From NCBI RefSeq assembly GCF_028294535.1, contig NZ_JAQBIE010000025.1:1-53527 (forward strand): a DNA stretch of 53,527 nucleotides, written 5' to 3'. The translations under genes were made by a program, and so were the position numbers. Numbering within the stretch: position 1 is the first letter of the stretch; each line of letters begins with the position of its first letter. Of the stretch, positions 50,087-53,527 are shown piece after piece. The notes under the pieces were generated by a model. That model was not told the DNA's origin and searched no databases. It was given only the letters and a program-made list of their open reading frames with translations. Source of the stretch: Paracoccus onchidii. Lineage in GTDB: Bacteria; Pseudomonadota; Alphaproteobacteria; Rhodobacterales; Rhodobacteraceae.

Positions 50087-51192
50087 CACCCAAAAAGGAA
50101 ACCACTGAAGTAGATAAAGGCGGTCTGGCGGAGGAGTGTCTGGCTCAGTACTTTCGCGAACTGGGTTCATTTGTAGTGAGAGGTGTCCCAGTTAGGGAAG
50201 GCACGGACGAAGTTACGGATATTGATCTCTGGATTTATACTCGGCTCAGCGCCCATGCCCGCCACGTATCAATTGTAGACATCAAAAACAAGCGAAGAGG
50301 AAAAGCATTTGAACGTGCGATTTGGGTGAAGGGGCTTCAAGTCGCTCTTGGCGCAGATGAAGCCATAATTGCATCTCAAGGGGTGAAAGACTCTGCGCAA
50401 AAATTTTCAGATCGCGTGAAAGTTAGAGTTATACCTCGACCTCTATTCGATGCCATAATTAAAAGATACGCAGGAACAGACAATCGAATATCCAATGAGG
50501 AATTTGAATCGCAACTCTCTAAAGTAACCTTAGATAAGGTTAACCTTAAGAAAAAAATAGCGAATCTCAAATCAGAAATATCTAACGGTATTGACTTTCG
50601 AACGTTGAACATCTGGCTTGATGAAGCGGCCGAACTATTGCGGCACGCCACTGAACGCGAGCCAAATGGCGGGCCAATTACTAGGGCAGCATATTTGTGC
50701 TGTTCTCTTATCTCTATTGCGGCTGACTTCTTGGGAAAGGAACATTCCTTGTCGGAAACAGCCACGCGTCAGGATTTCTTTCGACAGGGACTTCTTTTCG
50801 GAAGAACCGACTTCGATGCCAAATCAGCATACCTCGCTTTTGCTGAGAATTTGGTCACTGAATTCCTTGATCCGACTGGTTCCTCAGCCTCCCAAATACG
50901 CTCCGGATTCGAAAAGGCTGTGGACACCATGCCAATTCAGGGTCTCGCCGAGTTCTTCGCTCGACCTCATGCAAGCTCTGATCTGCTGCGAGCGGCGGTT
51001 TCGCTTGACGGAGCGGCCTATTCAGAAAAGATTGATGCGCCGAGGAGCCTTCAGAGCGTGGAAGCCAAAATGATAATCGGGCTGGTCAGCGACTATGCTG
51101 GTCTGCGTCGTAAGGACGTACTTGGAAACAAGCCCGACACTGATCAAAGGCAAGCTCTAGAACTGCCACAGGGACAAGGCAAGCTGCTATAG
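50083..51192 (+). CDS. Unrecognised protein with a PD-(D/E)XK nuclease-like N-terminal domain (module gene B)
   Basis: This 369-residue protein overlaps gene A by four bases. Residues 10-120 have a restriction-fold pattern: Glu17/Glu18 (GGLAEECLAQYFRELG), Asp48 in TDIDLWIY, and Asp66-x-Lys68 in HVSIVDIKNKRRG, then WVKGLQVALGADEAIIASQG. Residues 135-350 are helical, with a short coiled stretch (DKVNLKKKIANLKSEI) and no other motif. The gene is AT-rich (clearly so at 50440-50640). Its stop TAG (51190-51192) directly abuts the vsr remnant. A nuclease effector paired with the wHTH-like protein is my reading; no known defence system is matched. Confidence 0.6.
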   Translation: MTPKKETTEVDKGGLAEECLAQYFRELGSFVVRGVPVREGTDEVTDIDLWIYTRLSAHARHVSIVDIKNKRRGKAFERAIWVKGLQVALGADEAIIASQGVKDSAQKFSDRVKVRVIPRPLFDAIIKRYAGTDNRISNEEFESQLSKVTLDKVNLKKKIANLKSEISNGIDFRTLNIWLDEAAELLRHATEREPNGGPITRAAYLCCSLISIAADFLGKEHSLSETATRQDFFRQGLLFGRTDFDAKSAYLAFAENLVTEFLDPTGSSASQIRSGFEKAVDTMPIQGLAEFFARPHASSDLLRAAVSLDGAAYSEKIDAPRSLQSVEAKMIIGLVSDYAGLRRKDVLGNKPDTDQRQALELPQGQGKLL

Positions 51193-51399
51193 CCTCAAAT
51201 CAAGCGGAACCGCACTGCCGCCGACGCCACTCACACCAAACTGGACTTTTGGGCGCCGAAATTGGAAAACAATCGCAAACGGGACGAGGCCAACCTCGCT
51301 CGGCTTCGAGATCTCGGCTGGCAGACCCTCGTCATTTGGGAGTGCGAAACCGGGGATCTCGTGGCAGTTGAGGCTAGGATCGAGGAGTTCCTGAGATGA
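51193..51399 (+). pseudogene. vsr: 3' remnant of a very-short-patch repair endonuclease gene (vsr)
   Basis: An open frame without a start gives 68 residues ending TLVIWECETGDLV...EEFLR. KLDFWAPKLENNRKRDEANL and LGWQTLVIWECE are the C-terminal signature of Vsr nucleases. The N-terminal half with the catalytic Asp and the zinc site is missing. The frame begins immediately after the stop of module gene B, and its own stop overlaps the C5 MTase start (ATGATGA), the normal vsr-dcm coupling. Confidence 0.8.
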
Positions 51400-52559
51400 T
51401 GAAATCGGTTGAGCTCTTTGTCGGCGCCGGAGGCCTGGGCATCGGCGTAAGCCAGGCCGGCTTCACGCCCGCAGCGGTAATGGATTGGGATCGCTGGGCA
51501 TGTGACACGCTTCGCGAGAACAAGGAGCGCGGCCTGGACCTTGTCCGGGACTGGCCTCTGCATGAATGTGATGTCCGCGAATTCGACTTCGGGGCGGTGG
51601 AAGGCGAAATCGATCTGGTGACCGGCGGCCCTCCCTGCCAGCCTTTCTCGATGGGCGGTCGGCATCGCGCGTTTCTGGACAGCAGGGATATGTTCCCGCA
51701 GGCGGTGCGGGCCGTGCGTGAACTTCGGCCACGGGCCTTCATTTTCGAGAACGTCAAAGGCCTGACCCGCTCGAGTTTCGCGAACTACCTCGAGTATATC
51801 CGGCTGCAATTGACCTATCCCGAGGTGACGGCGAAGAAGGACGAGGAATGGCTGGTCCACCTTGCCCGCCTAGAGGACTACCACACGCGCGGCCGCTACA
51901 ATGGCCTGCGCTACAAGGTCATGCTACGCGTCCTGAATGCGGCGAACTTCGGCGTCCCACAGCGCAGGGAGCGCGTCTTCCTCGTCGGATTCCGTTCTGA
52001 CACGAGTGTGGAATGGCATTTTCCCGCCCCAACTCACTCCAAGGAAGCTTTGCTCTGGGAGCAATGGCGCGAAGAGACCTATTGGGATCTGCATCGCGTG
52101 GCGAAGAAGGACCGACCGGATGGTGGCGCGGCCAAGGCACGCGCGATGAAGTTGGAGCGAAAGCCGAATGGTCTTCGCTGGCGAACCGTCCGGGACGCGA
52201 TCTCTGATCTCCCCGATCCGGAGTTGGCGCCCGGTTCGGCCCGGAAATTCCACGATCACAGGTTCCAGCCAGGCGCCCGTTCCTATCCAGGCCACACGGG
52301 CAGCCCTCTGGACGAACCGGCAAAAACGCTGAAGGCGGGCGTGCACGGCGTTCCCGGTGGCGAAAACATGCTCCGTCGACCGGATGGATCGATCCGCTAT
52401 TTCACCGTCCGTGAGAGCGCTCGTCTGCAAACCTTCCCCGACGACATGACCTTTCATGGGTCATGGACGGAAACCATGCGCCAGCTCGGCAACGCGGTGC
52501 CCTGCCAACTCGGCCGCATCGTCGCCGAGGAAGTGAAGGAAAAGCTGCTTCGGGCTTAA
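51396..52559 (+). CDS. C5-cytosine DNA methyltransferase of a type II R-M system (Eco29kI-like)
   Basis: This 387-residue enzyme has motif I (ELFVGAGGLGIGVSQAGF), the catalytic Cys81 in GGPPCQPFSMGG, FENVKG, QRRERVFLVG, a target recognition region of about 180-290 and motif X (LGNAVPCQLGRIVAEEV). It converges with the restriction gene and the two stops share TTAA (52556-52559). If the partner is Eco29kI-like, CCGCGG is the likely target, but specificity cannot be read directly. No controller gene is present. Confidence 0.9.
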   Translation: MMKSVELFVGAGGLGIGVSQAGFTPAAVMDWDRWACDTLRENKERGLDLVRDWPLHECDVREFDFGAVEGEIDLVTGGPPCQPFSMGGRHRAFLDSRDMFPQAVRAVRELRPRAFIFENVKGLTRSSFANYLEYIRLQLTYPEVTAKKDEEWLVHLARLEDYHTRGRYNGLRYKVMLRVLNAANFGVPQRRERVFLVGFRSDTSVEWHFPAPTHSKEALLWEQWREETYWDLHRVAKKDRPDGGAAKARAMKLERKPNGLRWRTVRDAISDLPDPELAPGSARKFHDHRFQPGARSYPGHTGSPLDEPAKTLKAGVHGVPGGENMLRRPDGSIRYFTVRESARLQTFPDDMTFHGSWTETMRQLGNAVPCQLGRIVAEEVKEKLLRA

Positions 52560-53341
52560 ATCGGCATGCCGTGCGTATAGGCCCGGTTTTCCTTGTAGAG
52601 GATCAAGTGGCTGGCGAAGTAAGTCGCCTGCCAGCCATGCGGCAGCGCGCCCAGGACCAATTGCATTGCCTGACGCGCGGTGATCGGGCCGACAGGAACC
52701 GTCAGCGGAACGCCCGGCATGTCGGGGTGAGGACGGCTACGGAACGAATGGCTTCCCTTCGCGCCGGGCTCCAGCTCATAGCGCAGCGTATACGGCAAGC
52801 CCAGCTTCAGCTGCATCAGCAGGTCGTGCACCGTCGTCGGACCCGCGACCAGAAAATCGAGCGGCAGATCAATATTGATCGGAAACCGCGCATCGAATCC
52901 TTGAGGCGGTTTCGCCGTCGTTTCGCGTTGTCGGCCCGGATCGTTTGACCCGAAGCCGGAGCCATTCCAATCGGTGCGATAGTGATTGATCAGTTTCGAC
53001 TCGATGTCCATCGCGGTCAGAACAAGGATCTGCGCTGCCTTGAACTGGACGTCGGCCGGAACGATGTTGTCGCGCTGTTCGAACTTGGCGACGTGACGGG
53101 TAAGCCGTGTTCGCAGGCCAGCTTCTGCATCGGTCTTGCCGACGTAGTGAACCTGCCCCTGGTGGATCAGAAGATATACGCCTTGCGCGTCGGGAAGAAG
53201 CTGGGCAGCCGCGCGCGTCAGTGGCTCGCCCTCCATCTTGTCGAGAATGGGAATCAACTGGTCAAGGACGGCACCCATCAGGTCCAGTTCGAATGCAATA
53301 AATCCGTCAGCCAAGCTCAACCCCGATTCCCCGTTTGCCAT
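52556..53341 (-). CDS. Eco29kI-family GIY-YIG type II restriction endonuclease
   Basis: This protein of about 261 residues starts at the ATG at 53341; the frame is open to 53446 but would run into the arm-like repeats. It has a GIY-YIG core: GVYLLI (Tyr56), HYVGK (Tyr66), TRLTRHVAKF (Arg79, His83), DIESKLINHY (Glu114) and WNGSGFG (Asn126). The Arg/His and Glu/Asn spacings match what I recall of R.Eco29kI. The adjacent C5 methyltransferase is the matching protection gene. It is the last gene before att. Confidence 0.85.
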   Translation of the reverse strand: MANGESGLSLADGFIAFELDLMGAVLDQLIPILDKMEGEPLTRAAAQLLPDAQGVYLLIHQGQVHYVGKTDAEAGLRTRLTRHVAKFEQRDNIVPADVQFKAAQILVLTAMDIESKLINHYRTDWNGSGFGSNDPGRQRETTAKPPQGFDARFPINIDLPLDFLVAGPTTVHDLLMQLKLGLPYTLRYELEPGAKGSHSFRSRPHPDMPGVPLTVPVGPITARQAMQLVLGALPHGWQATYFASHLILYKENRAYTHGMPI

Positions 53342-53389
53342 CAAACGAGTATCACGCTGGCCAGCATTGCACACCCGTCTCTTCAAACG

Positions 53390-53461
53390 TTGATGTGGCG
53401 TTGATGTAAAGCTGCGCTTCTGGTGCCTGACTATTTCAGTCTGCATCCAAGCGTTTGATTT
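53390..53461. promoter_or_regulatory. Right-end short repeats, possible integrase arm sites
   Basis: TTGATGTGGCGTTGATGTAA (53390-53409), TTTCAGT-ctgCATCCA (53434-53449) and GTTTGATTT (53453-53461) each have a counterpart within 200 bases of the left end. They lie 40-110 bases from the right att core. Confidence 0.5.
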
Positions 53462-53473
53462 ATTTGGTAATTT

Positions 53474-53520
53474 TGGTTGCGGGGACAGGATTTGAACCTG
53501 TGACCTTCAGGTTATGAGCC
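53474..53520 (-). tRNA. 3' half of a tRNA-Met (CAT) gene, att target
   Basis: Read on the minus strand, this is the anticodon loop CTCATAA, the 3' anticodon stem, a perfect T arm (ACAGG-TTCAAAT-CCTGT) and the acceptor strand CCCCGCA-A-CCA with encoded CCA. A72 fits an initiator tRNA. The 5' half is not in the window. The bases before the loop (ATCGG) do not pair with CCTGA, so the tRNA homology stops at 53520 and no functional tRNA is complete here. Confidence 0.8.
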
Positions 53521-53527
53521 GATCAGA
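53502..53527. repeat. Terminal direct repeat, right copy (att core)
   Basis: This is an exact copy of positions 1-26. It joins the tRNA-Met 3' half (53474-53520) to the element-specific GATCAGA that also opens the left end. Confidence 0.8.

Noticed and set aside
52556..53446. 296-codon version of the restriction gene
   Set aside because: The added N-terminus would be encoded by the arm-like repeats and looks random; the ATG at 53341 gives a family-like start.
1..53527. CRISPR arrays or insertion sequences
   Set aside because: I saw no regularly spaced repeats, no cas genes and no transposase in any frame.

Overview
The window is a GC-rich stretch of alphaproteobacterial DNA that looks like a complete mobile element, probably from a Rhodobacteraceae (Paracoccus-like) host. 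This rests on the GTA-type tail-tip proteins, the GTTC-N7-GTTC type of LexA box, and the metal-resistance and lambda-like head genes. The same 26 bases occur at both ends. The right-hand copy continues into the 3' half of a CAT-anticodon tRNA gene (initiator tRNA-Met type). The terminal repeat runs seven bases past the tRNA homology, which fits a circular or tandem form read through attP better than a simple integrated copy. Short repeats resembling integrase arm sites lie inside both ends.

Layout. 1-306: att side and arm-like repeats. 307-12044: metal-resistance block, with a MerR-family regulator and Zn/Cd/Pb-type P1B ATPase, a CopA-type Cu ATPase with CsoR repressor, small periplasmic metal-related proteins and a cytochrome c, and a minus-strand operon of multicopper oxidase, DsbA-like protein, DUF305 protein and L,D-transpeptidase. 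12174-19981: integrase and early phage region, with a LexA box, strong hairpins, excisionase-like protein, VRR-NUC nuclease, HTH protein, a repeat array, a ParB-MTase fusion and a C5-cytosine MTase whose coding signal changes frame. 20345-23057: non-phage cassette of secreted hydrolase, SARP-like regulator and secreted protein.

23191-47668: packaging, head, tail and lysis genes. The order is lambda-like (TerS, TerL, gpW, portal, protease with nested scaffold, D, E, joining proteins, tail tube, G/GT chaperones with an A AAA AAC slippery site, tape measure), followed by a GTA-like tail tip (DUF2460, DUF2163, NlpC/P60, TIM-barrel hub), a DUF2793/C1q-like protein, an M15 endolysin and overlapping spanins. 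Three foreign units sit inside this late operon: an AT-richer GIY-YIG gene, an AT-richer Mrr-like gene and a vapBC pair.

47678-53341: right-end cargo, with a SOS-box-controlled SRAP gene, an unrecognised two-gene operon (tandem winged-helix-like protein plus PD-(D/E)XK-like nuclease) that abuts a beheaded vsr gene, and an Eco29kI-like type II restriction-modification system beside att. The two-gene operon and the nuclease genes in the late operon are the best candidates for undescribed anti-phage systems. All family assignments are by eye from the sequence; no database search was run.
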